Below, in pieces: positions 43,609 to 53,449 of a stretch of DNA of 64,000 nt. Location: positions 1 to 64,000 of the forward strand of contig JAUNPK010000007.1 in NCBI GenBank assembly GCA_030536855.1, in the 5' to 3' direction. Every line of letters begins with the position of its first letter. Position 1 is the first letter of the stretch. This DNA comes from Eubacteriales bacterium. GTDB lineage: Bacteria; Bacillota; Clostridia; Lachnospirales; Lachnospiraceae. The notes beneath the pieces were generated by a model. It had not been told where the DNA came from and did not search any database. It saw only the letters and a list, made by a program, of their open reading frames with translations. Position numbers and translations under genes: made by a program.

Positions 43609-44220
43609 GTGAAAATATACAGTGTTACAGATAAGGAATTTAACCAGTTTGGAAGGGTTGTTACAGGAATGGATATTTCTGAACTTTTAGAGGTAACAAA
43701 TATTCTTCCTGTTCCGGAGGATGTTATTTATGTTCCATCAGACAGGAATTTGGAAAGTCTTGGTTTATTTAAGGATTTTTCCAAGTCCTTATATGGGGGT
43801 ATGGATATTCAAATCGGTTATTGCAATGGACATAACAATAAATTAAATGCCCTGGAATATCACAGAAGCTCAGAGATTAATATAGCAGCTACAGATATGA
43901 TTTTAATGCTTGGAAGAAGACAGGATATTGAGGAAGATTGGTCTTATGACACATCCAAAGTATTATGTTTTAAAATACCCAAGGGAACTATAGTGGAGCT
44001 TTATGCCACCACATTACATTATGCTCCATGTGGAGTTGATGGTGATGGATTTAAGTGCATAGTTATTCTTCCAAAGGGAACTAACGTGGAGAATGTACAT
44101 AGTAATATTATTCCGGAAGATAAACTTCTGGCAGCATCAAATAAATGGCTGATAGCCCATAAAGATGCCGGAATAGAAGGGGCTTTTGTAGGCTTAAAGG
44201 GTGAAAATATTAAAATTTAA
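43609..44220 (+). CDS. DUF4867 family protein, pentose cluster
   Basis: A 203-aa cytosolic protein of the DUF4867 family, cupin-like in feel (HRSSEINIAATDMILMLG, KGTIVELYATTLHYAPC, conserved His and Cys). It occurs beside L-fucose/L-arabinose-type isomerases in gut Clostridia and may be a sugar mutarotase or isomerase helper, but no function is established to my knowledge. GTG 43609 is the start: ggag at 43599-43602 is 6 nt upstream. The gtggc/gccac hairpin just before the RBS could affect translation. Confidence 0.75.
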   Translation: MKIYSVTDKEFNQFGRVVTGMDISELLEVTNILPVPEDVIYVPSDRNLESLGLFKDFSKSLYGGMDIQIGYCNGHNNKLNALEYHRSSEINIAATDMILMLGRRQDIEEDWSYDTSKVLCFKIPKGTIVELYATTLHYAPCGVDGDGFKCIVILPKGTNVENVHSNIIPEDKLLAASNKWLIAHKDAGIEGAFVGLKGENIKI

Positions 44221-44279
44221 TTACAATTTAATAAAATAAAAAATTTAAAGCGCGTAAGCGCAGAAAAAGGAGGCAGAAA

Positions 44280-45764
44280 ATGAATAATACACCTAAAATT
44301 AAGATTGGTATTGTAGCAGTGAGCAGGGATTGTTTTCCGGAGGATTTGTCTGTAACAAGAAGAAAAAATCTTGTGAAGGCTTATGAGGAGAAGTATGGTA
44401 AGGAAGATATATATGAATGTCCTGTATGTATAGTTGAAAGTGAAATACATATGCTGCAGGCTCTTGAAGATATAAAAAAGGCAGGATGTAATGCATTGTG
44501 TGTTTATCTTGGAAATTTCGGACCTGAAATTTCAGAGACAATGCTTGCCCAATATTTTGACGGACCTAAGATGTTTGTGGCTGCGGCGGAAGAAACTTCG
44601 TCAAATGGTGGACTTGTGGGCGGAAGAGGTGACGCGTATTGCGGAATGCTTAACGCCAGTTATAATCTTAAACTAAGAGGGGTTAATGCGTACATACCTG
44701 AATACCCTGTGGGTAATGCGGAAGAGTGCGCTGATATGATTCACGATTTTATTCCTGTGGCAAAAGCTGTGTATGGACTTAAGAATCTTAAAATTATCAG
44801 TTTTGGTCCTCGTCCAACCAATTTTATGGCATGTAATGCACCAATTCAGCAACTTTACAACTTAGGAGTAGAGATAGAAGAAAATTCAGAACTTGACCTG
44901 TTTGAAAGCTACAATAATCATGCAGGGGATTCAAGAATCCCGGATGTGGTTAAAGATATGGAAAAGGAGTTGGGAGAGGGAAATAAGAAACCGGAAATCC
45001 TTTCAAAACTTGCCCAGTATGAATTAACTCTTTTAGACTGGGTGGAATCACATAAGGGTTCCCGTGAGTATGTTGCCATTGCAGGAAAATGCTGGCCGGC
45101 ATTTCAGACACAGTTTAGCTTTGTTCCGTGCTATGTGAATTCCCGCCTTACAACAAGGGGAATTCCTGTATCCTGCGAGGTGGATATATATGGTGCCTTA
45201 AGTGAATTTATAGGAACTGTTGTAAGTGATGACATTGTTACACTTCTTGATATTAATAATACAGTTCCTTCAGACATTTACAACGAAGATATTAAGGGCA
45301 AGTTCCCATACACCAACAAAGATATATTTATGGGATTCCATTGTGGAAATACTTCATCTTGCAAGCTTTCCTTCTGCGAAATGAAGAATCAGATGATTAT
45401 GGCAAGATCGCTTCCTGAGGAGGTTACTAACGGAACTTTAGAGGGTGATATTATGCCTGGTGATATTACATTTTTCAGACTTCAAAGTACTGCGGATAAT
45501 AAGCTTAGGGCTTATATTGCCCAGGGAGAAGTGCTTCCTGTAAAAACCCGTTCATTTGGTTCCATTGGAATATTTGCCATAAATCAAATGGGTAGATTTT
45601 ACAGATATGTATTGATTGAGAAAAATTATCCTCATCATGGAGCGGTTGCTTTCGGACATTTTGGAAAGGTGCTCTTTGATGTCTTTAAATACATGGGAGT
45701 TGAGGATATATCATATAACAGACCGGAAGGCGTGCTCTATGATAATGAAAATCCATTTGCCTAA
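44280..45764 (+). CDS. L-fucose/L-arabinose isomerase family protein
   Basis: A 494-aa ketol-isomerase of the FucI/AraI fold. Seen: GIVAVSRDCFPEDLS at the start, a central glycine/asparagine region (VGGRGDAYCGML), the acidic metal-site segment CEVDIYGALSEF (near 300) and MGFHCGNTSSCKL. It should convert an aldose to a ketose with Mn2+. With xylulokinase and transaldolase downstream, a pentose such as D-arabinose, L-arabinose or xylose is likely, but it is not a canonical XylA or AraA, so the true sugar is open. RBS aaaggagg. Confidence 0.82.
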   Translation: MNNTPKIKIGIVAVSRDCFPEDLSVTRRKNLVKAYEEKYGKEDIYECPVCIVESEIHMLQALEDIKKAGCNALCVYLGNFGPEISETMLAQYFDGPKMFVAAAEETSSNGGLVGGRGDAYCGMLNASYNLKLRGVNAYIPEYPVGNAEECADMIHDFIPVAKAVYGLKNLKIISFGPRPTNFMACNAPIQQLYNLGVEIEENSELDLFESYNNHAGDSRIPDVVKDMEKELGEGNKKPEILSKLAQYELTLLDWVESHKGSREYVAIAGKCWPAFQTQFSFVPCYVNSRLTTRGIPVSCEVDIYGALSEFIGTVVSDDIVTLLDINNTVPSDIYNEDIKGKFPYTNKDIFMGFHCGNTSSCKLSFCEMKNQMIMARSLPEEVTNGTLEGDIMPGDITFFRLQSTADNKLRAYIAQGEVLPVKTRSFGSIGIFAINQMGRFYRYVLIEKNYPHHGAVAFGHFGKVLFDVFKYMGVEDISYNRPEGVLYDNENPFA

Positions 45765-45819
45765 ATCCGGTATTTTCGTGAAATTATAATTTCCCCACAG
45801 GGAAAGGAATGGAGGTTCT

Positions 45820-47295
45820 ATGTATTATATTGGAATTGATTTGGGAACATCATCCGTAAAGCTTATACTTATGGAGCCGGAGGGTACAATTGTAAATACT
45901 GTATCCATAGATTATGCAATCAGCTTTCCTAATCCGGGTTGGGCAGAACAAAATCCTCATGACTGGTATGATGCCTGCATCTTAGGAATGAAAAAGCTTG
46001 TAGCAGATGTGGATAAGTCTAAAGTTGCCGGGATAAGTTTTGGAGGGCAGATGCATGGACTTGTTATTCTGGATAAGAATGATGAGGTTATTCGTCCGGC
46101 AATTTTGTGGAATGATGGACGAACATCAAAGGAATGTGATTATCTCAACGAGGATATAGGGAAGAGAAAGCTTACAGAGTACACTGCTAATATTGCATTT
46201 GCAGGATTTACTGCCCCTAAGCTTTTATGGATAAGATCAAATGAACCGGATAATTTTAAGAGAATAAGTAAAATAATGCTCCCTAAGGATTATATTGCAT
46301 ACAGATTAACCGGAGTTCATTGTACAGATGTATCCGATGCATCGGGAATGCTGCTGTTTGATGTTAAGAACAGAAAGTGGTCCGGGGAGATGCTTAAAAT
46401 CTGTGATATAGATGAGAGCATGATGGCACAGGTATATGAAAGTTATGAGAAGGTTGGAACACTCAAACCGGAAATTGCCGGGGAACTGGGACTTTCTCAT
46501 AATGTTATTGTGGCGGCAGGCGCCGGGGATAATGCTGCCGCAGCTATAGGTACGGGAACCGTGGGAGAAGGAAAATGTAATATTTCACTGGGAACCAGCG
46601 GTACCATATTTATTTCCAATGATAAGTTTGGAGTTGACGATAATAATGCATTACACTCATTTGCCCATGCCGATGGACATTATCATCTCATGGGATGTAT
46701 GCTGAGTGCGGCTTCCTGCAACGGATGGTGGATGGATAAAATAATCGGTACGAAAGAGTATAAAAAAGAACAGGAAGAGATAACATTAGATATGCTTGGA
46801 AATAATCAGGTGTATTACCTCCCATATCTCATGGGAGAAAGGTCGCCTCATAACGATCCCTTTGCAAGGGCAACATTTACAGGTATGACCATGGAAACCA
46901 CCAGAACAGATATGACGCAGGCTGTACTTGAAGGTGTTGCATTTGCAATGAGGGATTCTTTTGAGGTTGCCAAATCCCTTGATATAAATATATCTGAGAC
47001 AATGATGTGCGGAGGTGGCGCCAAGAGCAGATTATGGTGTAATATTATGGCAAATGTGCTTGGAGTTACGGTATCTCTTCCAAAATCTGAAGAAGGTCCG
47101 TCAATGGGAGCTGCAATGCTTGCAATGGTAGCCAATAAGGAGTACCCTGATGTTGAGACGGCAGCAGCCTCTATTGTAAGAGTTGTGGAGACTATAAAGC
47201 CAAGAAAAGATATTGTTGAAAGATACGATGAACAATATAAGAAATTCAAAGCAATTTATCCAGCTTTGAAGCCGGTATTTTCAACAATAAAATAA
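45820..47295 (+). CDS. xylB: Xylulokinase
   Basis: A 491-aa FGGY-family kinase that phosphorylates D-xylulose to feed the pentose-phosphate pathway. N-terminal phosphate-binding YYIGIDLGTSSVKL, the xylulokinase-type GISFGGQMHGLV (near 70, with the MHG substrate contact) and LWNDGRT, then the C-terminal ATP site MCGGGAKSRLWCNI (near 393). Normal length. It lies between the isomerase and a transaldolase. Confidence 0.94.
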   Translation: MYYIGIDLGTSSVKLILMEPEGTIVNTVSIDYAISFPNPGWAEQNPHDWYDACILGMKKLVADVDKSKVAGISFGGQMHGLVILDKNDEVIRPAILWNDGRTSKECDYLNEDIGKRKLTEYTANIAFAGFTAPKLLWIRSNEPDNFKRISKIMLPKDYIAYRLTGVHCTDVSDASGMLLFDVKNRKWSGEMLKICDIDESMMAQVYESYEKVGTLKPEIAGELGLSHNVIVAAGAGDNAAAAIGTGTVGEGKCNISLGTSGTIFISNDKFGVDDNNALHSFAHADGHYHLMGCMLSAASCNGWWMDKIIGTKEYKKEQEEITLDMLGNNQVYYLPYLMGERSPHNDPFARATFTGMTMETTRTDMTQAVLEGVAFAMRDSFEVAKSLDINISETMMCGGGAKSRLWCNIMANVLGVTVSLPKSEEGPSMGAAMLAMVANKEYPDVETAAASIVRVVETIKPRKDIVERYDEQYKKFKAIYPALKPVFSTIK

Positions 47296-47357
47296 TCCGG
47301 TGCATACTATAACATTTTTAGTGAAACCGGTAATTATAATAAAAACAGGAGGTAGTT

Positions 47358-48011
47358 ATGAAATTTTTTATTGACACAGCCAATGTGGAGGAAATCAAGA
47401 AAGCCAATGATATGGGGGTTATATGCGGTGTAACAACCAATCCTTCATTAATTGCAAAGGAAGGAAGAGATTTCAAACAGGTAATAAAGGAAATTACCGA
47501 TATTGTTGACGGACCTATTTCAGGTGAGGTTAAGGCTACAACAGTGGATGCTGAAGGTATGATAAAAGAGGGAAGAGAAATAGCAGCCATACATCCTAAT
47601 ATGGTTGTAAAGATTCCAATGACAGTTGAGGGATTAAAGGCAACAAAAGTTCTTTCGTCAGAGGGAATCAAGTGTAATGTTACTCTTATTTTCTCAGCAA
47701 ATCAGGCATTGCTTGCTGCGAGAGCAGGAGCTGCTTACGTATCTCCATTCCTTGGAAGACTTGATGATATTTCTCAGCCGGGAATTTCTCTTATTGAAGA
47801 TATAGTTGGCATTTTCTCTAATTATGATATTCAGACAGAGATTATCTGTGCCAGTGTGAGAAATCCAATACATGTTACGGATTGTGCTCTCGCAGGGGCT
47901 GATATTGCAACGGTACCATATAAGGTTATTGAACAAATGGTGCATCATCCGCTTACAGATGCAGGAATAGAGAAATTCAAGAAGGATTACATAGCTGTAT
48001 TTGGTGAATAA
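47358..48011 (+). CDS. fsa: Transaldolase / fructose-6-phosphate aldolase family
   Basis: A 217-aa short transaldolase of the TalC/FSA class. Start [16 protein letters not shown], then [14 protein letters not shown], the Schiff-base lysine in VVKIPMT (near 85) and [13 protein letters not shown]. It links the pentose and glycolytic pools, consistent with its position after xylB. Whether it is a transaldolase or an aldolase cannot be decided here. RBS aggagg. Confidence 0.93.
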   Translation: MKFFIDTANVEEIKKANDMGVICGVTTNPSLIAKEGRDFKQVIKEITDIVDGPISGEVKATTVDAEGMIKEGREIAAIHPNMVVKIPMTVEGLKATKVLSSEGIKCNVTLIFSANQALLAARAGAAYVSPFLGRLDDISQPGISLIEDIVGIFSNYDIQTEIICASVRNPIHVTDCALAGADIATVPYKVIEQMVHHPLTDAGIEKFKKDYIAVFGE

Positions 48012-48063
48012 ATAAACTGTGGAACTGTGCCGTAGAAAGATTAGATTTGTGAATGGGTGTATT

Positions 48064-49218
48064 ATGGATTACGAGAATTTAACTGCTTCAGATGTGAGAA
48101 GTATTAATAAAAACAGAATATTCAGGGCCATTCATGGATGCGATGGAATTTCCAGACAGGAAATTACAGAGAAACTCAAACTTTCACTGCCTACAATTAA
48201 TCAAAATCTTAAGCTTCTGCTGGAGGAAGAACTTATAGCCTTTGAAGGTAATTATAATTCCACCGGCGGAAGAAGAGCACAGGTTATCAGGGTTAATGGT
48301 ACTTCAAGAGTGGCTGTGGGTGTTAATATACTTGCTGATTGTGTCAGGGTGTATATTGTTAATCTCAACGGCTCTATCATTGGAATGAGCAGGGTTGATA
48401 TGCCTTTTAATGATGATAATACCTATTATGAAAAAATTTCGGAAATCATTAACACGCTTCTGAAAGAAAACAATATTAATAAAGACACAGTTCTTGGTGT
48501 AGGTATTACCGTTCCCGGGGTATTTAATGAAGATAATACAACCATTATCATGGCACCCCAATTAAGAATAAAGAATTATGATATTAATAAACTTGTGTGT
48601 CATATTCCCTACAAGGTTATGGTAATTAATGATGCCAGGGCAAATGCATTTGCAGATTACTGGTATGAAAAAATGAAGTCATCTAATGTCCCATCAGGAA
48701 ATTGTGAAAACGGAAAGCAGTATCTTATGCTTAGCGAGGGTGTGGGTGGTGCCTACATTAATTCAGAAGGAATTATGTCGGGAGCTCATAACCGGCGTGG
48801 AGAGTTCGGGCATATGACATTACATCCTGGTGGACGAAAATGTATGTGCGGAAAATGTGGCTGTTTTGAAACCTACGTTTCATCCCGTTGTTTGTCTTTA
48901 GATTTAGGGATTTCTCTGGAGGAGTTCTTTAATGAGATGGAGCATAACAAAGAATACGGTGAAGTGTTTGAAGCATATCTTAAAGACTTGACTACAGGCA
49001 TTAATAATATGTATATTATGTTTGACGGAGATGTTGTGGTTGGGGGAGAAATGGCAAAATATCTTCATAAGTATGAAGAACAAATTCGCACCATGTTAAT
49101 TGAGAAGTATCCCTTTGATACGGATGGTTCTTATTTTTCAATATCACAATGCTCTTCCGGTGAGGCCGATTGTGGAGCAGCCTTGATGTTCCTGGCTGAT
49201 TTTATTAAAAATATTTAG
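48064..49218 (+). CDS. ROK-family transcriptional regulator
   Basis: A 384-aa XylR/NagC-type repressor. An N-terminal winged helix-turn-helix (about 5-65; SRQEITEKLKLSLPTINQNL) precedes a ROK sugar-kinase-like domain (about 80-384) with the zinc site CMCGKCGCFE and GEFGHMTLHPGG. It probably represses the preceding pentose genes and is released by the sugar; the palindrome at 43473 is a candidate operator. The RBS for ATG 48064 is weak (gggtg); a GTG at 48049 is an alternative. Located 52 nt after the transaldolase. Confidence 0.88.
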   Translation: MDYENLTASDVRSINKNRIFRAIHGCDGISRQEITEKLKLSLPTINQNLKLLLEEELIAFEGNYNSTGGRRAQVIRVNGTSRVAVGVNILADCVRVYIVNLNGSIIGMSRVDMPFNDDNTYYEKISEIINTLLKENNINKDTVLGVGITVPGVFNEDNTTIIMAPQLRIKNYDINKLVCHIPYKVMVINDARANAFADYWYEKMKSSNVPSGNCENGKQYLMLSEGVGGAYINSEGIMSGAHNRRGEFGHMTLHPGGRKCMCGKCGCFETYVSSRCLSLDLGISLEEFFNEMEHNKEYGEVFEAYLKDLTTGINNMYIMFDGDVVVGGEMAKYLHKYEEQIRTMLIEKYPFDTDGSYFSISQCSSGEADCGAALMFLADFIKNI

Positions 49219-49228
49219 CGGGGACATT

Positions 49229-51034
49229 ATGAGGGATTTTATAATAAAAGTTAAAAATATAATTACACTTGAACACTGCGTCATAAGATTTATTATGGCG
49301 TGGTGTTTTGTTAGTTTATGTCAGACAATATTAATTGACAGTAAAAAAGTATATGTTAGTGACCTCAATTATTTAAGATATACAAACTTTCCTTTTATGA
49401 TGGTGGTTGTGTTGGTTCTGGCAATGGCTCTTTATGCTATTTTTTATGTCTTTGGGAAGTTGTGTCCTAAGGGTATTATGTGGACAGAGCGGTTGATGTT
49501 GTTGATTGTAACCTTAATATACAGCCTGGTGTGTGCAAGTCAGGTGGACAATGTATTTTTTATTTGTGGAATGATAGCTTTGATGACATTTTCCGTGACA
49601 TATTGTTTTAAAGATACCGATACTTCAACTATATCTATTCCCCATAAATTATATATAGGCATTATGATTGTATCTGCAATTATTTTTACCGTAGTAATAG
49701 GAACTTATATGGTGGTAAGGTATCTTTCATATTCTAGTCCGAACTTTGATATGGGCCTTTTCTCTCAGATGTTTCATTATATGAGAACTACCGGCACAAT
49801 GAATACCACCAGCGAACGGGATCATCTTATGTCACATATGTGTGTACACATTGCTCCTGATTTTTATTTGTTGTTGCCATTTTATGCAATATATCCTTCT
49901 CCGGCAACGCTGGAACTTATGCAGGTGGTTGTACTGGTTTTAGCAGTTATACCTTTAAGTTTTCTTTGCAGGGAAAAGAAACTGTCCCGGTTTGAAACGG
50001 TGCTTATTGTAGTTAGTTATCTGTTATATCCGGTGACAAGCGGAGGATGTTTTTATGATATACATGAAAATATGTTTTATCCGCTGTTTATATTTACATT
50101 CCTGCTGTTTATGGAGAAGAATAACAATGTGGGAATGATAATATCCACGCTTCTGGTGTGGGGCGTTAAAGAAGATTCCGGGGTATTTATGGCATTTATA
50201 GCCCTGTATATGATATTTGGAAAGAAAATGTACAAAAAAGGAACGGCAGTGCTGGTTTCATCTTTGGTATATTTCTTTGTGGCTTGCAAGCTGATAGAAA
50301 TTAATGGTGCCGGGGTTGTTTCCTACAGATTTAACAATATGATTCTTGAAGGGGACGGAAATTTTTTAAGCATTATAAAGACAGTATTTTCAAACCCTGC
50401 TTATGTAATGACTCAGATATTTCAGGAAAGCAAGATAAAGTATATTGTACAGACCATGGGACCCTTGTTGTTTATGCCACTGTTTTCAAAGAAATGGCAA
50501 AGATTTATATTGTTGGGACCATATATACTTTTTAATCTGGTTTCCTCTGATGTGTATTTTTCCAACATATTTTTTCAGTACTCCTTCGGACCAGGAGCAA
50601 TACTGTTGTATATGACAATACTTAATGTTTCGGATATGAATGTGAAGACAAGAAGTGCAGTGTTTCCTATGATTTTAGTATCCTGCTCACTATTTTTTAC
50701 TTCTCTTATTTTTGTGAGAGTGGAGGGAATGTGCGGATATTTTAATAAGGAAAATCGGGAGACTTATGCTGTCCTTAATGAAGGATTGAGTAAGATTCCT
50801 GATGACGCCAGCGTTATTGCAACAACATTTTTATGCCCTAAGTTGTCAAAAAGAGAGTATTTGTACGAGTTGTATTACACAGACAAACAGGCTGAATATG
50901 TGGCGCTGGATTTAAGATTCTCCACCACGGAATATAACCCGGAAACATATCTTGAGGATGACAGATATGAAACAGTATATTATGTTGAGGATAAGATAGG
51001 AGTGTTTAGGGATAAATACTACACGGGGGAGTGA
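49229..51034 (+). CDS. DUF2079 polytopic membrane protein
   Basis: A 601-aa protein with about 12 membrane spans. The segment YSSPNFDMGLFSQMFHY (near 170) and SMCVH/HIAPDFYLLLP-type context (HMCVHIAPDFYLLLP) are typical of DUF2079, a family related in topology to GT-C glycosyltransferases. Its role is unknown. It begins 10 nt after the ROK stop and may be co-transcribed. The extracytoplasmic C-terminal domain (about 510-601) is soluble. Confidence 0.82.
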   Translation: MRDFIIKVKNIITLEHCVIRFIMAWCFVSLCQTILIDSKKVYVSDLNYLRYTNFPFMMVVVLVLAMALYAIFYVFGKLCPKGIMWTERLMLLIVTLIYSLVCASQVDNVFFICGMIALMTFSVTYCFKDTDTSTISIPHKLYIGIMIVSAIIFTVVIGTYMVVRYLSYSSPNFDMGLFSQMFHYMRTTGTMNTTSERDHLMSHMCVHIAPDFYLLLPFYAIYPSPATLELMQVVVLVLAVIPLSFLCREKKLSRFETVLIVVSYLLYPVTSGGCFYDIHENMFYPLFIFTFLLFMEKNNNVGMIISTLLVWGVKEDSGVFMAFIALYMIFGKKMYKKGTAVLVSSLVYFFVACKLIEINGAGVVSYRFNNMILEGDGNFLSIIKTVFSNPAYVMTQIFQESKIKYIVQTMGPLLFMPLFSKKWQRFILLGPYILFNLVSSDVYFSNIFFQYSFGPGAILLYMTILNVSDMNVKTRSAVFPMILVSCSLFFTSLIFVRVEGMCGYFNKENRETYAVLNEGLSKIPDDASVIATTFLCPKLSKREYLYELYYTDKQAEYVALDLRFSTTEYNPETYLEDDRYETVYYVEDKIGVFRDKYYTGE

Positions 51035-51117
51035 TTATGTTATATTGATAAAATGTGTAGATTTGATATAATAATTTCTATTAAAGCCACGATATGTGAC
51101 GGATTGGAGATAGTGAA

Positions 51118-52305
51118 ATGATAGCAGATTCAATGGTAGGACTTGTAAAGAACAGCTCAGTTATAAGAGAGATGTTTGAAGAAGGAAACAGACTGGCAAA
51201 GATTTATGGTGCAGAAAATGTATATGATTTTTCTCTTGGAAATCCTAATGTTCCGGCGCCTGAAGAAGTAAATAAAGCAATTAAAGAGATTGTTGATACA
51301 GAGGATTCAGTTCTTCTTCATGGTTATATGAGCAATTCGGGTTATGAGGATGTAAGAAATGCCATTGCCCGGTCTCTGAATAAAAGATTCGACACACATT
51401 TTAATGAATCTAATATAGTTATGACTGTTGGGGCAGCAGGGGGATTAAATACTATATTTAAGACAATATTAAACCCTTCCGATGAGGTTATCACCTTTGC
51501 GCCTTTCTTTGGAGAATATAGAAATTATGTATCCAATTATAACGGAAAGCTTGTGGTAGTATCTCCGGATGTGACAAGTTTCAGACCTAAATTTGATGAA
51601 TTTGAAGCTAAAATTAACAAAAAAACCAGGGCAGTTATTATCAATAATCCTAATAATCCTACCGGTGTGGTTTATTCAGAAGATACAATTAAGAAGATTG
51701 CAGATATAATGGAAAAGAAGCAGAAAGAACTGGGAACGGAAATATTTCTTATTTCTGATGAGCCTTATAGGGAACTGGTATATGACGGTGTGTCAGTGCC
51801 GTACCTCACCAAGTATTATGACAATACAATAGTAGGTTATTCATACAGCAAATCTTTGTCTCTTCCGGGAGAGAGAATAGGTTATCTTGTAATTCCTGAT
51901 GAGATTTCGGATGCGGAGGATATGAAAGTGGCAGCTTCTGTTGCTACGAGAATACTGGGATTCGTTAATGCACCGTCCCTTCAGCAGAAGGTGGTGGCTA
52001 AATGCCTTGATGCCAAGGTTAATGTTGAGGCTTATGATAAGAACAGAAAAGCGTTATATGAAGGTCTTACAAAGCTTGGATTTGAATGTGTAAAACCGGA
52101 AGGCGCATTCTATCTGTGGATGAAGTCACCAGTTGAAAATGATACAGAATTTTGTAATGCAGCTAAGAAGCATAATATTCTTATGGTTCCGGGTTCATCC
52201 TTCGGAGGACCGGGATATGTGAGACTGGCATATTGTGTATCTTATGAGACAATTGTTAATTCTCTTCCACATTTTGCTGAACTTGCAAAAGAGATGGGAC
52301 TTTAA
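51118..52305 (+). CDS. Class I/II PLP aminotransferase (aspartate type)
   Basis: A 395-aa fold-type I aminotransferase. NNPNNPTGVVYS (near 177), ISDEPYRELVYDG and the PLP lysine in YSYSKSLSLPGERIGYL (near 240) are visible. It resembles the broad aspartate/aromatic aminotransferases of Clostridia. Followed 54 nt later by hisC, giving a pair of aminotransferases. RBS ggaga. Confidence 0.92.
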   Translation: MIADSMVGLVKNSSVIREMFEEGNRLAKIYGAENVYDFSLGNPNVPAPEEVNKAIKEIVDTEDSVLLHGYMSNSGYEDVRNAIARSLNKRFDTHFNESNIVMTVGAAGGLNTIFKTILNPSDEVITFAPFFGEYRNYVSNYNGKLVVVSPDVTSFRPKFDEFEAKINKKTRAVIINNPNNPTGVVYSEDTIKKIADIMEKKQKELGTEIFLISDEPYRELVYDGVSVPYLTKYYDNTIVGYSYSKSLSLPGERIGYLVIPDEISDAEDMKVAASVATRILGFVNAPSLQQKVVAKCLDAKVNVEAYDKNRKALYEGLTKLGFECVKPEGAFYLWMKSPVENDTEFCNAAKKHNILMVPGSSFGGPGYVRLAYCVSYETIVNSLPHFAELAKEMGL

Positions 52306-52359
52306 TCAAATAATTATTCTTAAAGGGTTATATTAACTTTCAACAAGGAGGAAACTAAA

Positions 52360-53415
52360 GTGAAAGAATGGGAGAGTAATATAAGAAGAGTTGAACCGTA
52401 TGTTCCGGGTGAACAGCCTAAGATTAGTGATGTAATCAAACTGAATACCAACGAGAATCCGTATCCACCGTCGCCTGCGGTAAAAGAGGCAGCTAAGAAG
52501 CTTAATATTAATGACTGCAGGTTGTATCCCGATCCGGAGGTTTCAGACCTTACCGGTGCAATTGCCGAGTTTTATGGAGTGGATAAGGATCAGGTTTTTG
52601 TGGGTGTTGGTTCGGATGATGTAATATCCATGTGCTTTCTGACATTTTTTAATTCAGATAAGCCGATTCTTTTTCCGAATATTTCGTATTCTTTTTACAG
52701 TGTATGGGCAGATTTATATAGAATTCCCTATGAGAAACAGCCTTTAGACAAGGATTTTAAAATTAATCCTTCAGATTATTACAAGGATAACGGAGGGGTA
52801 ATTTTCCCTAATCCTAATGCACCTACAGGTCTTTATATGGAACTGGATGCTGTTGAGGATATTATCAGACATAACCAGGATGTTGTAGTTATCATTGATG
52901 AAGCTTATATTGATTTTGGCGGAAAATCAGCAATGGATTTTGTTAATAAATATGAAAATGTAATGGTTGTACAGACCTTTTCAAAGTCACGTTCAATGGC
53001 GGGAATGAGAATCGGATATGCCATAGCCAATAAGGCATTAATTAAGGCTCTCAACGATGTTAAATTTTCATTTAATTCTTATACAATGAACAGAACATCA
53101 ATAGCTTACGGTGTTGCATCCATTAATGACAACGAATATTTTGAAAAATGTGTCAACAAAATCATAGAAACCAGAGAGGCAGCAAAGAAGTCATTGACAG
53201 AGCTGGGATTTTCTTTTCCTGATTCAAAGTCTAACTTTATATTTGCTACCCACAAAAGTGTACCTGCAAAGGAAATATTTGAAAAGCTTAAAGAAAAGCA
53301 TATATTTGTAAGATATTTTAATCAGCCGATCATAGACAATTATTTAAGGATTACAGTGGGTACTGACGAGGAAATGTCTAAGCTTATGGATGCTTTGAAA
53401 GAAATTGTGGCTTAA
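52360..53415 (+). CDS. hisC: Histidinol-phosphate aminotransferase family
   Basis: A 351-aa aminotransferase making L-histidinol phosphate in histidine synthesis. Motifs: LNTNENPYPPSPAVKEAA, IIDEAYIDFGG and the PLP lysine in TFSKSRSMAGMRIGYAI (near 207). GTG start with aaggagg 8 nt upstream. No other his genes are near, so it may instead serve aromatic amino acids, as lone HisC homologues do. Confidence 0.9.
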   Translation: MKEWESNIRRVEPYVPGEQPKISDVIKLNTNENPYPPSPAVKEAAKKLNINDCRLYPDPEVSDLTGAIAEFYGVDKDQVFVGVGSDDVISMCFLTFFNSDKPILFPNISYSFYSVWADLYRIPYEKQPLDKDFKINPSDYYKDNGGVIFPNPNAPTGLYMELDAVEDIIRHNQDVVVIIDEAYIDFGGKSAMDFVNKYENVMVVQTFSKSRSMAGMRIGYAIANKALIKALNDVKFSFNSYTMNRTSIAYGVASINDNEYFEKCVNKIIETREAAKKSLTELGFSFPDSKSNFIFATHKSVPAKEIFEKLKEKHIFVRYFNQPIIDNYLRITVGTDEEMSKLMDALKEIVA

Positions 53416-53449
53416 TTGATGGGAGAATTGTAATTGATAGGAGAATTGT
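53414..53449 (+). repeat. Tandem duplication of an 18-bp RBS segment
   Basis: aattgatgggagaattgt and aattgataggagaattgt stand in tandem between hisC and queH, one mismatch apart. Each carries a ggag Shine-Dalgarno, and the second is the one that fits the queH ATG. A recent local duplication. Confidence 0.8.
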
